Source: Nostoc sp. FACHB-892
Lineage (GTDB): Bacteria > Cyanobacteriota > Cyanobacteriia > Cyanobacteriales > Nostocaceae
Assembly (NCBI RefSeq): GCF_014698795.1
Contig: NZ_JACJTR010000006.1
Coordinates: 1 to 64,000, forward strand
Length of the DNA: 64,000 nucleotides
Direction of reading: 5' to 3'
Shown here: positions 44,670 through 53,878 of the stretch, piece by piece
How positions within the stretch are numbered: the first letter of the stretch is position 1
Layout: every line of letters starts with the position of its first letter
Notes under the pieces: model-generated
Database searches by the model: none
Seen by the model: only the letters and a program-made list of their open reading frames with translations
What the model was told of the DNA's origin: nothing
Translations under genes and position numbers: made by a program

Positions 44670-45608
44670 TTACTGATGAATTTGCGTCGCTTTCAGCATA
44701 TGGTAAGTAATGATCAACTGAGTAAGAGCAAGGGGGTAACTTTGCAGTGTTTCCCCAGTTGTACCAGCAACTTTACCCAGTTCTGGATTACTTTCGCGAT
44801 CGCAAATATTTCGTAAATGGGGCATATCAGAACAAATAATATGCTCTAGCTTATTCACCTGTTCTAAGGTTGCATGACCATCAACTTCTAAGACATCTAC
44901 TGGTTTACTCATATCCCTGTCTAGCCCCAGACGGATCGCTGAGTCAGAATTACCATAGCTAGAGTTGATAATCTGGGTAAAATCTGGGTGGGGAATTGTT
45001 GGACGAAGTACCAGTCGCACATTCAGGTGTCCATTCGTTTCATCAGCTTCCTCTGTGGGTGGGTAAAAACTAATAACTATATCAGACCATTGCCGCTGCG
45101 GACGGATGAATTGTGCTGAGTCTGGTTCGCGCTTTTCTAGTTCCGCTAGCACCTGTTCGGCAGTGTAACCCCGCTTTTGTGTATCTCGCTTGACTTTCCA
45201 CTTAGTGCGGATTGTTTCTGGGGGTGCAAGGTAAACTTTAACATCGTAAGAGTCACGGGCAGCACGAGTAGAATAACCCAGCAATCCCTCAATAATCACG
45301 AATTTATTCGGCTTGATATACTGCGGTGGCTCGAATGTGCCGGTTTTATGACTGTAAACTGGCTTCAGAATTGGCTGTCCTGTGCGTAGCAGCGACAGAT
45401 GTTGCTGCATAATATCTAGGTGGTTGCAGTCCGGGTGGAGGGCAGTGATGCCAATCTCTGCACGTTGTTGGCGATCGTAACGGTGATAATCATCTGTACA
45501 AATGAGCGTAACATTTTCTGGGCCGAGTACCTGAGCGATTCCTCGCGTTAGTGTTGTTTTCCCAGCAGCGCTGTCACCTACAATACCAAGAATTATTGGA
45601 CGGCTCAT
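44670..45608 (-). CDS. Phosphoribulokinase/uridine kinase-family paralogue
   Basis: From the ATG at 45608 (with GGGAGGTATTG before it) the 312-residue protein begins MSRPIILGIVGDSAAGKTTL (Walker A at residues 11-18) and has CTDDYHRYDRQQRAEIGITALHPDCNH, KPVYSHKTGTFEPPQYI, and FVIIEGLLGYSTRAARDSYDVKVYL. It belongs to the PRK family but differs from the canonical Calvin-cycle Prk of cyanobacteria, which has GDSGCGKST and a redox Cys pair with its first Cys in the P-loop. That P-loop Cys is absent here (SAAGKT). A second, differently regulated PRK or a related kinase is likely; the substrate is not certain. Confidence 0.85.
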   Translation of the reverse strand: MSRPIILGIVGDSAAGKTTLTRGIAQVLGPENVTLICTDDYHRYDRQQRAEIGITALHPDCNHLDIMQQHLSLLRTGQPILKPVYSHKTGTFEPPQYIKPNKFVIIEGLLGYSTRAARDSYDVKVYLAPPETIRTKWKVKRDTQKRGYTAEQVLAELEKREPDSAQFIRPQRQWSDIVISFYPPTEEADETNGHLNVRLVLRPTIPHPDFTQIINSSYGNSDSAIRLGLDRDMSKPVDVLEVDGHATLEQVNKLEHIICSDMPHLRNICDRESNPELGKVAGTTGETLQSYPLALTQLIITYHMLKATQIHQ

Positions 45609-45860
45609 CAATACCTCCCAGAATAAAAGCAAGTTTAGTAATAAAATCTTCCTACAATAGTTTTTATTCTAGAGGTGTTTAGGCAAGTAACTCAAACAAA
45701 GGTTTGGTATGCAATATCTCTACATATAGAATGTCTGTGCGCTGGTTGATTGCAGGTTGAAGTATCAAACCTGGGCTAACATCTTTTTTCACTCAGCGAT
45801 ATAGAGATTAAACCAGAGAATTAGTGTGTAGGGTTTAGGCAAAAGAGGAATGAACGTTTT

Positions 45861-46523
45861 ATGACAACTCAAACACTAGGACTCGAACAAAACCTTTATG
45901 ATTATTTATTGTCAGTCTCTCTCCGAGAACCAGAGATTTTAACGCAACTGAGACAGGAAACAGCTCAGTATCGAATAGGGAAAATGCAGATTGCTCCCGA
46001 ACAGGGACAGCTGCTGGCGTTACTCGTGCAGTTGCTGGGAGCTAAGAAAACTTTGGACATTGGGGTATTTACAGGTTATAGTTCCTTGGTGGTGGCATTG
46101 GCATTACCAAGCGACGGTAAGGTGGTAGCCTGTGATGTGAGTGAAGAATTTACAACGATCGCTCGGCGCTATTGGCAGCAAGCAGGAGTTGCGGATAAAA
46201 TTCAACTGCACATTGCCCCAGCTTTGGAGACTTTGGATCGGCTGCTGACAACCAAAGAAGCAGAAACCTTTGATTTTGCTTTCATCGATGCAGATAAGAG
46301 CAACTATGATGCTTATTATGAGCGATCGCTGCAATTAGTGCGTCCAGGGGGACTAATTGCGATTGATAATGTCCTTTGGTCAGGCAGGGTTGCTGACCCC
46401 CAAGTGCAAGATAATAGAACTAAAAAGATTCGTGCCTTTAATCAAAAGCTGCATCAAGACCAAAGAGTTAGTCTTAGTTTAGTAGCGATCGCAGATGGCT
46501 TAACTCTGGCATTGAAGAAATAA
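45861..46523 (+). CDS. Class I SAM-dependent O-methyltransferase (caffeoyl-CoA OMT type)
   Basis: The 220-residue protein has the OMT_3 family pattern: QIAPEQGQLLALLVQLLGAKKTLDIGVFTGYSSL (SAM-binding motif I), VVACDVSEEF, DFAFIDADKSNYDAYYERSLQLVRPGGLIAIDNVLWSGRV (metal-binding Asp residues) and a final RVSLSLVAIADGLTLALKK. The family methylates catechol-type hydroxyls with Mg2+. The natural substrate here is unknown. It is a single gene. Confidence 0.95.
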   Translation: MTTQTLGLEQNLYDYLLSVSLREPEILTQLRQETAQYRIGKMQIAPEQGQLLALLVQLLGAKKTLDIGVFTGYSSLVVALALPSDGKVVACDVSEEFTTIARRYWQQAGVADKIQLHIAPALETLDRLLTTKEAETFDFAFIDADKSNYDAYYERSLQLVRPGGLIAIDNVLWSGRVADPQVQDNRTKKIRAFNQKLHQDQRVSLSLVAIADGLTLALKK

Positions 46524-47155
46524 TACCGTTCATAATTTACTAACGAATGCTTTCAAACTGAAATCTTCCTGCTTCATCTCGGAGAAGCTCTTGATCCTAT
46601 TGAGGCTAGATTTGTGTGTAAAAAGTAAAATTATATACTATTTCAGTAAAATAGTACTTAGAACTTTGCTGAAAATGCGATCGCCTACCAAAGGCGTAAC
46701 CCATCGCACAATTTCCCCCCAGTACTAGAGACAAGCGCTTGCTTGGCGTGGGCATAGCGTAAGATAGTATATAAAAATGTATGTATCAAAGTCTGCTGTA
46801 GCAAAATAAGAGATTATCTAGGTAGATAATATATAATAATTAATGAAAATAATTTAATCCAACAATACCTTCGCCAATTTACGAGGATGAGTTGATGTAT
46901 GAATTACCTTTTCTCTAAGGCTTGGCAAAAACAATAGACTAGTTATAACAGCTAATTTTTCCAACTCAAATCCACTTTTGCAACTTTAAAGTGTCAAACT
47001 AAGAATTTTTTTATTTAAAGATTAATTATAGTGTACAAAATTGTACTCATACATATTGGGTTTTCTTTTTTAAGCCTTTATTTTGTTGTATATTATTAAT
47101 AGACCAAAGTAAATAAATGTCTCTACTAAGTGTTTAACCTTTAATATTAATATTC
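46524..47155. other. Intergenic region, 632 bp
   Basis: The first part holds dispersed repeat fragments (GCGATCGCCTACCAAAGGCG and GCTTGCTTGGCGTGGGCATAGC). The second part is AT-rich with an imperfect palindrome (GTGTACAAAATTGTACTCATAC, about 47032-47053), a possible operator for the AAA-like gene downstream. No gene was recognised. Confidence 0.5.
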
Positions 47156-48535
47156 GTGGAAGATATTCTGCAAGCAGTAGAAAGAATTTTGCAAGACAAG
47201 CCTCTCGCCTCCATTCAGTGGTTTGTGTTCTCTCAATCGTGGTTGGGCAAAACTTACGATGAAATGGCAGAGGTATCAGGTTACCGCAACAATTACATTA
47301 AGGAAGTTGGCTCTGAGTTGTGGCAAGACCTTTCCGTTGCACTTGGAAAAAAAATAACTAAAAAAAACCTGCATTTAGCGTTAGAGAAATATCTACAAGA
47401 GAAGATAAGCGATCAGGAAAATCAAAGCCAACAAAAGTTCGGTGAAGAATCTAGTGTAAAAAAGGTTTCTCCAAACTTATTTTCAGGAAGCAATATCGAA
47501 TTTCCTAGCGGGCCTGTACCACTGGGTTCTCCTCTTTACATCAATCGTCCTCCTTTGGAAGAACTTGTTTATAATGAGATTTTACACCCTGGTTGTTTAA
47601 TCCGGATCAAAGCACCTCGAAAGACGGGTAAAAGTTCACTGCTAAACCGGATGATTGCTTATGCTAAAGAGCAAGGTTATCAAGTTGTCTATTTGGACTT
47701 TCAAGAAGCTGACCAAGATGTTTTTGCTTGCCTTGATAAATTTTTGCGTTGGTTTTGTATCAATGTCAGCAGGCAATTAAATCTCCTTCCCTGTCTAGAT
47801 GATTTTTGGGATACAGAAATGGGCAGCAAGGTAAGCTGCAAAATCTATTTTGAAGCATATCTGCTGCAATACATTGATCAAAGCCCTGTAGTTTTAGCTT
47901 TGAATGAAGTCCATCGAGTTTTTGAACATCCTAATATTGCCCAAGATTTTCTGCCAATGCTGCGATTTTGGCACGAACAAGCAAAGCAAGATCAAATCTG
48001 GCAAAAACTGCGAATGGTGGTAGTTTACACCACAGAGATTTATATTCCGCTTAAGCTAAACCAATCGCCTTTCAATGTCGGGATAACAATTACGCTGCCA
48101 CCATTTACTCTCAATCAGGTACAAAATTTAGCATTATCTTACGGGCTATATTGGGCAGCAGACTCCGAAGGAGCAGAACGCCTTGTACCCTTACAAGTAA
48201 TGGTAGGAGGACATCCCTATTTGGTGAGTCTTGCACTTTATCATCTACGTCAAGAGGAAATGCCGTTAGAGGTGTTACTAGAAACGGCATCTACACCAGT
48301 GGGAATTTATAGTCAGCATTTACGAGAACTGTTGAGCTTACTCCAAAAAGAACCAGAATTAATGTCAGCTATGGAAAAGGTAATTGCAACAGATGAAAAA
48401 GTAGAGTTAGACGCGATCGCTGCCTACAAGCTAGAAAGTATGGGTTTGGTTCAACTCAATGGGAATCAGGCTCACACAATGTGTGAATTGTATCGCCTTT
48501 ATTTTAGCCAACAACTGGGAAAAAAATCAGGGTAA
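47156..48535 (+). CDS. AAA-like (AAA_35-type) ATPase with N-terminal helix-turn-helix-like domain
   Basis: The start is GTG at 47156. Residues 1-85 form a helical domain (SIQWFVFSQSWLGKTYDEMAEVSGYRNNYIKEVGSELWQDLS) of the kind at the N-terminus of vWA-MoxR-associated and NB-ARC proteins in cyanobacteria. Residues about 120-400 form the AAA-like domain: LYINRPPLEELVYNEI, Walker A APRKTGKSSL, Walker B-like VVLALNEVHRVFE (Asn where Asp is usual), then a winged-helix end. No sensor or effector domain follows. It is probably co-transcribed with the related gene at 48659. Role in signalling or conflict systems is inferred. Confidence 0.85.
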   Translation: MEDILQAVERILQDKPLASIQWFVFSQSWLGKTYDEMAEVSGYRNNYIKEVGSELWQDLSVALGKKITKKNLHLALEKYLQEKISDQENQSQQKFGEESSVKKVSPNLFSGSNIEFPSGPVPLGSPLYINRPPLEELVYNEILHPGCLIRIKAPRKTGKSSLLNRMIAYAKEQGYQVVYLDFQEADQDVFACLDKFLRWFCINVSRQLNLLPCLDDFWDTEMGSKVSCKIYFEAYLLQYIDQSPVVLALNEVHRVFEHPNIAQDFLPMLRFWHEQAKQDQIWQKLRMVVVYTTEIYIPLKLNQSPFNVGITITLPPFTLNQVQNLALSYGLYWAADSEGAERLVPLQVMVGGHPYLVSLALYHLRQEEMPLEVLLETASTPVGIYSQHLRELLSLLQKEPELMSAMEKVIATDEKVELDAIAAYKLESMGLVQLNGNQAHTMCELYRLYFSQQLGKKSG

Positions 48536-48658
48536 TATAATTATGGAAACTTTTGAAACACAAATAATCAAAAGAGTTGTCGCTGTTAATATAAACTTAA
48601 TTAATTTTTTTGAGACGAATTTATTTATTAAAAATAATAACTAATTTTTTTAAATCAA

Positions 48659-50218
48659 ATGAGTAATTATCGATACCAAGTTGGTGGTACGCTCACCAGT
48701 GACGCTCCTAGCTATGTTGAGCGCAGAGCAGATGTAGAACTTTACGAAGCCTTAAAACAGGGTGAATTTTGCTACATTCTGAGCAGTAGGCAGATGGGCA
48801 AATCCTCACTTATGGTAAAAACAAAGCATCGTTTCCAACAAGAGGGCTTTAAATGTGCCACTATTGATATGACTAATATTGGTTGTGAAAATATAACTCC
48901 AGAGCAGTGGTATAAAGGAGTTGTGGGTGATCTATGGTTGAGTTTTAAGCTGTTAGGAAAAGTCAATTTAAGAACTTGGTGGCAAGAACAAAATGATATT
49001 TCTTTAGTTCAGAAACTCAGTCGATTTATTTCGGAAATTCTGTTAGTTCAGTTTCCTCACGAAAGACTATTTATTTTTATTGATGAAATCGATAGCATTC
49101 TCAGTCTTGACTTCTCTGTTGATGACTTTTTTAGCTTTATTCGCTTCTGCTATAACCAACGAGCAATTGATCCAGAGTATCATCGGATTACATTTGCAAT
49201 TTTCGGTGTTGCAACACCTTCAGACTTAATCCGATATCGAAACAATACTACCCCGTTTAATATTGGTAAAGCTATCCAAGTAAATGGTTTCACATTTGAA
49301 GAAGCTCAACCGCTATCTTTAGGGCTAAATATTAAAGAAAATTATCCCCAGAAACTTTTGAAAGAAATATTAGCGTGGACAGAAGGGCAACCATTTCTTA
49401 CTCAAAAGCTGTGTCGATTAATTGTCAGTTTATCTCAATATGATGTGGGTAGAAAGCTAAGAGTTCCCCCTGGCACAGAAGAATTTTGGATAGAAAATGT
49501 GGTGCGATCGCACATCATTGAGAAATGGGAATCACAAGATGAACCGGAGCATTTACGGACAATTCGCGATCGCATTCTCGGAAACGAACAATTTGCCGCC
49601 AGATTGCTGGGAATTTATCAACAAATTCTCCAAGGAGTGGAAGTATCAGCCGACGATAGTCGAGAACAAGTTGAACTATTGCTGTCTGGTTTGGTAATCA
49701 AAAAGCAAGGATTTCTGAAAATCAAAAACCGAATTTATCAAGAAGTTTTCAATTTAGAATGGGTTGGAAAAAAATTAGCTTACTTGCGTCCCTATTACGA
49801 AACCTTCAATGCATGGATAGCTTCAAACCAAAAGGATGAATCTCGCTTATTACGCGGACAAGCGCTGATTGATGCCGAAACCTGGGCACATGGTAAAAGC
49901 TTAAGCAACTTAGATTATCGGTTTTTAGCTGCTAGTGAAGAATTAGATCGGCGAGAAATGCAGCAAGCATTAGAGGCCGAACGTGCCAAAGAAGTTGAAG
50001 CACGACTTGCAGAACACCAAAAAAGGCTGGCTCAACAAAAGAAAAGTGCCACAATAGTGACACTTTTACTTGTGGGCATGACAATCAAGTTGGCGATTTC
50101 TATGGTGTGGGGAGTGTCCCTTTTACAAAAGATTAATGCTTTAGAATCGCAACTAAAATGTAACCGAATAGTTCATGAGGGCAAAGGAATAACTGCAAAT
50201 TTTCAATCAGCCTGTTGA
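48659..50218 (+). CDS. AAA-like ATPase with C-terminal coiled coil and membrane segment
   Basis: The 519-residue protein begins [49 protein letters not shown] (Walker A), with Walker [13 protein letters not shown] and [14 protein letters not shown] of the AAA_35 family. After residue 430 it has a coiled coil ([26 protein letters not shown]) and a membrane helix ([24 protein letters not shown]), where relatives normally continue into WD40 repeats. Here it stops soon after, so the sensor is absent. A hydrophilic 123-bp spacer separates it from the previous gene. Confidence 0.86.
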   Translation: MSNYRYQVGGTLTSDAPSYVERRADVELYEALKQGEFCYILSSRQMGKSSLMVKTKHRFQQEGFKCATIDMTNIGCENITPEQWYKGVVGDLWLSFKLLGKVNLRTWWQEQNDISLVQKLSRFISEILLVQFPHERLFIFIDEIDSILSLDFSVDDFFSFIRFCYNQRAIDPEYHRITFAIFGVATPSDLIRYRNNTTPFNIGKAIQVNGFTFEEAQPLSLGLNIKENYPQKLLKEILAWTEGQPFLTQKLCRLIVSLSQYDVGRKLRVPPGTEEFWIENVVRSHIIEKWESQDEPEHLRTIRDRILGNEQFAARLLGIYQQILQGVEVSADDSREQVELLLSGLVIKKQGFLKIKNRIYQEVFNLEWVGKKLAYLRPYYETFNAWIASNQKDESRLLRGQALIDAETWAHGKSLSNLDYRFLAASEELDRREMQQALEAERAKEVEARLAEHQKRLAQQKKSATIVTLLLVGMTIKLAISMVWGVSLLQKINALESQLKCNRIVHEGKGITANFQSAC

Positions 50219-50320
50219 ACCCAGAATTCTCGCAATTTCACTTTGCTGATTATATACATTCCTAAAGTGAGAAATTTGTGCTGATTATAGCATTGATTGA
50301 GCCGAACGCTAGGAGAATAA

Positions 50321-50680
50321 TGCGATACCTGCGGTCGGCTGCGCCTACGCCTTAAAGGAACCCAAGTCTCCCCAATGCTGCCGATAATGTGATAGGACTT
50401 ATACCATTTCTTTGTGAGGCTGCGCCAAACCCTTTTAACTTCTTTCTTTGTGTCCTTTGCGTCCTTTGCGATTCGTTTTTCTTTCTTTTACTTAGGTTTA
50501 GCGCATCTTCATACAGAATTGGTATTACGCACAGGTAACGGAAAATCGAACCACAGAGGCGCAGAGAACACGGAGGAATAAGAGTTTGAGAGGTATTTTG
50601 CGTAAGTCCTGTGTGAGTTAAAATCCTGATATCTTTGATCACTACTCACGCAGATAGACTCTGAAAAAGCGATGTCTACG
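50321..50680. repeat. Duplicated repeat unit, left copy (interrupted by an insertion)
   Basis: The sequence from TGCGATACCTGCGG to CTGAAAAAGCGATG matches 51351-51480 apart from about 220 extra bases at 50393-50611. The two copies are direct repeats on both sides of hicBA. Confidence 0.8.
50393..50611. mobile_element. 219-bp MITE with TGTGA target duplication
   Basis: The element starts (T)AGGACTTA and ends TAAGTCCT(G), an inverted terminal repeat, and is flanked by TGTGA at 50388-50392 and 50612-50616. The sister repeat at 51351-51480 keeps the empty site (GATGTGAGTTAAAATCC). The interior contains CTTTGTGTCCTTTGCGTCC and ACAGAGGCGCAGAGAACACG, common low-complexity Nostoc repeat DNA; the minus-strand frame through it is not a gene. 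Confidence 0.82.
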
Positions 50681-50706
50681 ACGGGCTGCGCCTACGAGCA
50701 AATTTT

Positions 50707-50937
50707 TTATTTTCCCAATAACTCAAAAAAAGTTTCCTTATTAATACCAATATCCTGAATCATACCCATTAGATTCCCTGGTTTTAGGTCTTTTCCCGAA
50801 TGAATAGGAACAACAACCCTTTGTCCACGACTATCTTTGTAAATAGCATGGCTTCCCTTTTGACGGTCAAGATAAAAACCTAAATTTTCAATAACTTTGA
50901 TAAATTCTTTAGCTTTGACACTGGGAAAATTACTCAT
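50707..50937 (-). CDS. hicA: HicA family mRNA interferase toxin
   Basis: The 76-residue protein has the HicA double-stranded-RNA-binding fold: KAKEFIKVIENLGFYLDRQKGSHAIYKDSRGQRVVVPIHSGKDLKPGNL. The His of GSHAIY is the expected catalytic residue. It overlaps the upstream antitoxin stop by four bases, the usual coupling. Confidence 0.93.
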   Translation of the reverse strand: MSNFPSVKAKEFIKVIENLGFYLDRQKGSHAIYKDSRGQRVVVPIHSGKDLKPGNLMGMIQDIGINKETFFELLGK

Positions 50938-51173
50938 GCCAAGATACTTAATGGCTTAACAATTAAATCCTCTTTAGGAATTGACTGATTATCGGCCCTT
51001 AAACTTTCAATATATAATTCAATAGCTTCTGTAATATTATCAATGGCCTCTTCAAAAGAGTCTCCTTGAGAATGACAACCTTTTAGGGTTGGACAAAAAG
51101 CGTGATAACCTCCATCTGATTCTTTTTCCAGAAGAACTGTGTAATTGTAAATTTGTTTATTGTTGTTATCCAT
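50934..51173 (-). CDS. hicB: HicB family antitoxin
   Basis: The 79-residue protein has the HicB core: YTVLLEKESDGGYHAFCPTLKGCHSQGDSFEEAIDNITEAIELYIESL. It is the partial RNase-H-like fold without an added DNA-binding domain. It is upstream of hicA with a four-base overlap; the pair probably represses its own promoter in the 310-bp repeat-rich region before recQ. Confidence 0.93.
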   Translation of the reverse strand: MDNNNKQIYNYTVLLEKESDGGYHAFCPTLKGCHSQGDSFEEAIDNITEAIELYIESLRADNQSIPKEDLIVKPLSILA

Positions 51174-51299
51174 AATATTTTCAAGTTGTTTGCGAGCTAC
51201 CTACTTTTACTTCAGCATGATTCCATGATAAAGGCTTTTAAATTATGTTGGTTAAAGCAGTGCGATCGCTAATTTTCTCCCAACTTTCTCAAAAGAAAA

Positions 51300-51328
51300 G
51301 CGATGTCTACGACGGGCTGCGCCTACGC
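51300..51328. repeat. GCGATGTCTACGACGGGC dispersed repeat
   Basis: One copy of the family GCGATGTCTACGACGGGCTG followed by CGCCTACGC. Others in the window are at 50668-50697, 63191-63220 (inverted, inside a gene) and 55617-55645 (inverted, variant). Confidence 0.8.
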
Positions 51329-51350
51329 TCATGTATGATGATTGACTTAG

Positions 51351-51480
51351 TGCGATGCCTGCGGCGGGCTGCGCCTACGCCCTAAAGAAACGCAGGGCTT
51401 CCCAAAGCTGCCGGTGATGTGAGTTAAAATCCTGATATCTTTAATAACTACTCACGCAGACAGACCCCGGAAAAGCGATC
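51351..51480. repeat. Duplicated repeat unit, right copy (empty site)
   Basis: Counterpart of 50321-50680 without the MITE. It ends two bases before the recQ start codon, so it supplies the recQ leader. Confidence 0.8.
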
Positions 51481-51483
51481 GCT

Positions 51484-53643
51484 ATGCTTCAGTATCCCCA
51501 TCTCGAACAAGCGCTAAAATATCACTTCGGTTACGATAAATTCCGCCCCGGACAACGGCAAATTATCGAAGATGCGCTGCAAAATCGAGATTTATTGATT
51601 GTGATGCCTACGGGTGGGGGAAAATCTTTGTGTTTTCAGTTACCAGCATTGATCAAACAAGGCTTAACGGTGGTGGTGTCGCCATTAATCGCTTTGATGC
51701 AAGATCAAGTGGAAGGATTGCGAAACAATAATATTAACGCCACATTTCTCAATAGTAGTCTGAATCCGTATAAGGTGCGATCGCGGGAAGAAGCCATCCT
51801 TACCGGTAAAGTTAGGCTACTTTACGTCGCCCCAGAACGTCTGTTGAGTGAAAGATTTCTCCCATTTCTCGATTTAGTCAAAGAAAAAATTGGCATTGCG
51901 GCTTTTGCTATTGACGAAGCCCACTGCGTCTCTGAGTGGGGACACGACTTCCGCCCAGAATACCGCCAGATGAAATCTCTGCGGAAACGCTATCCTGATG
52001 TCCCTACCCTCGCCCTTACCGCTACAGCAACCGATCGCGTCCGTGCTGATATTATCCAACAATTAGGGCTAAAGCAACCCAGTATCCACATTGCTAGCTT
52101 TAACCGCCAAAATCTTTACTACGAAGTTCGTTCTAAAACCAAGTCTGCGTATGCTGAATTATTAGAACTCATCCGCGAAAATGAAGGTTCAGCAATTATT
52201 TATTGTTTAACGCGCAAAAAAGTTGATGAACTCACCTTTAAACTGCAAAATGATAAAATTTCCGCCTTATCTTATCATGCCGGGTTAAGTGATGAAGAAC
52301 GCAGCACCAATCAAACTCGATTTATTCGAGATGATGTGCGCGTCATGGTGGCGACAATTGCCTTTGGAATGGGAATTAATAAGCCAGATGTGCGGTTAGT
52401 AATTCACTTTGATTTACCGCGTAATTTAGAAAGTTATTATCAAGAATCAGGTAGGGCGGGAAGGGATAGTGAACCTTCACGCTGTACGCTTTTTTTCAGT
52501 TTCAGTGATATTAAAACTATTGAATGGAGTATTAACCAAAAAACTGATCCTCAAGAACAGTTGATTGCTAAACAACAACTGCGTCAAGTAATTGATTATG
52601 CTGAAGGTACTGTTTGCCGACGGACAATTCAACTAGGTTATTTTGGGGAACGTTTTCCTGGTAATTGCGGTAACTGCGATAATTGCCGTCATCCCAAACC
52701 AATGCAAGACTGGACAATTGAAGCCATGAAGTTTTTATCTTGTGTGGCGCGTTGTAAAGAAAGATTTGGGATGCTGCACATTATTGATGTGTTGCGGGGG
52801 GCAAAAAAAGACAAAATTATCCAGTACGAACACGATAAACTTTCTACCTACGGTATTGGCAAAGATAAGAGCGTAGATGAATGGCGAATGTTGGCGCGAT
52901 CGCTTTTACATCAAGGGTTGCTAGAACAGACTAACGATGGATATTCAGTTTTGAAACTTAACCCCCTCAGTTGGGAAGTGATGCGGCGACAGCGTACAGT
53001 TTCCCTTGTTGTTCCCGTAGCACAGAAGGTTACTTGGGAAGAAGGGAGTGAGAAGGCTGTTGAAGCAGAGATATTAATGCAGAGGTTGCGATCGCTCCGT
53101 AAACAACTTGCTGATGAACAATCTGTACCACCTTACGTTGTCTTTCAGGATTCTACTCTAAAATTGATGGCACAGGCACAACCTACAACGCTAACCGAAT
53201 TTGGTAAACTTTCGGGCGTAGGCAGTCACAAACTTTCTCAATATGGCGATAAATTCCTCGCAGAAATTCGCGCCTACCGTCAAGAAAAAGGTTTGATAGA
53301 TCCACCCCAAGTTAGTTTTACCCCCTCTGTTAGCTTACCTTCTGACACAGAAATATTCACATTACAATTACATAAACAAGGTTTAAGTGTTAATGAAATT
53401 GCCAAAAAACGCAATATTCGTCCTACGACAATTATTCGCCATTTAACAGATTTGATTGAAAAAAATCAGTCTGTAGACATAAATCAGTTAGTACCTATTG
53501 AACATCAACAAAAAATTTGGCAAGTTTTAGAAGTGCTTGGTGATATCTCTTTAACGCCAATTCGAGAACAACTCGGTGAAAGCTACACTTTTGATGAAAT
53601 TCGTTTAGTACGGGGTAAATGGCGGCGTGAAAATCGCAAGTGA
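51484..53643 (+). CDS. recQ: ATP-dependent DNA helicase RecQ
   Basis: The 719-residue protein carries helicase motifs PTGGGKSLCFQLPAL (Walker A), AIDEAHCVSEWGHDFRPEY (DEVH-type), TATATD, VATIAFGMGINKPDVR and YYQESGRAGRD, then the zinc-binding RQC region (CRR..FPGNCGNCDNCRHP), an HRDC domain (PPYVVFQDSTLKLMAQAQP) and a C-terminal HTH (LHKQGLSVNEIAKKRNIRPTTIIRHLTDLI). It unwinds recombination intermediates. Length is standard for the long RecQ form. The leader is repeat-derived. Confidence 0.98.
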   Translation: MLQYPHLEQALKYHFGYDKFRPGQRQIIEDALQNRDLLIVMPTGGGKSLCFQLPALIKQGLTVVVSPLIALMQDQVEGLRNNNINATFLNSSLNPYKVRSREEAILTGKVRLLYVAPERLLSERFLPFLDLVKEKIGIAAFAIDEAHCVSEWGHDFRPEYRQMKSLRKRYPDVPTLALTATATDRVRADIIQQLGLKQPSIHIASFNRQNLYYEVRSKTKSAYAELLELIRENEGSAIIYCLTRKKVDELTFKLQNDKISALSYHAGLSDEERSTNQTRFIRDDVRVMVATIAFGMGINKPDVRLVIHFDLPRNLESYYQESGRAGRDSEPSRCTLFFSFSDIKTIEWSINQKTDPQEQLIAKQQLRQVIDYAEGTVCRRTIQLGYFGERFPGNCGNCDNCRHPKPMQDWTIEAMKFLSCVARCKERFGMLHIIDVLRGAKKDKIIQYEHDKLSTYGIGKDKSVDEWRMLARSLLHQGLLEQTNDGYSVLKLNPLSWEVMRRQRTVSLVVPVAQKVTWEEGSEKAVEAEILMQRLRSLRKQLADEQSVPPYVVFQDSTLKLMAQAQPTTLTEFGKLSGVGSHKLSQYGDKFLAEIRAYRQEKGLIDPPQVSFTPSVSLPSDTEIFTLQLHKQGLSVNEIAKKRNIRPTTIIRHLTDLIEKNQSVDINQLVPIEHQQKIWQVLEVLGDISLTPIREQLGESYTFDEIRLVRGKWRRENRK

Positions 53644-53687
53644 TAATTTCAAGGTTTAGAAGATGCTTTAAAAGTATTGGGCGAATA

Positions 53688-53791
53688 TAATTCGCGGCTA
53701 CACAAGCAAAGTCCACCTCCGTGGACTAAGAGAAAATCAAGAGCTACAAACCCACGGAGGTTGGTTTTGTCTGTATAACCGCAATTTCTAA
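53688..53791. repeat. Palindromic CACGGAGG dispersed repeat
   Basis: A 104-bp inverted repeat (AATTCGCGGCTACACAAGCA, CCACCTCCGTGG, then CCACGGAGG, TTTTGTCTGTATAACCGCAA). It follows the recQ stop by about 45 bases and may act as its terminator. Frames running through it are not genes. Confidence 0.8.
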
Positions 53792-53878
53792 TCGCCAGGG
53801 CTAGTATTAATTGAGACTTTACAAATATCCTCTTAACTTGTTCCGAATGTACCCTTAATGGCTGCAATTAGAGATAAA

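Noticed and set aside
48459-48644. Short plus-strand frame between the two AAA-like genes
   Set aside because: Mostly overlaps the end of the first ATPase gene in another frame; the remaining 33 codons are AT-rich with no motif.
50352-50642. 96-codon minus-strand frame
   Set aside because: It runs through the 219-bp MITE and repeat DNA; typical SQRTQRTQRK junk translation.
53649-53867. 72-codon minus-strand frame after recQ
   Set aside because: It covers the CACGGAGG palindromic repeat and has no coding character.
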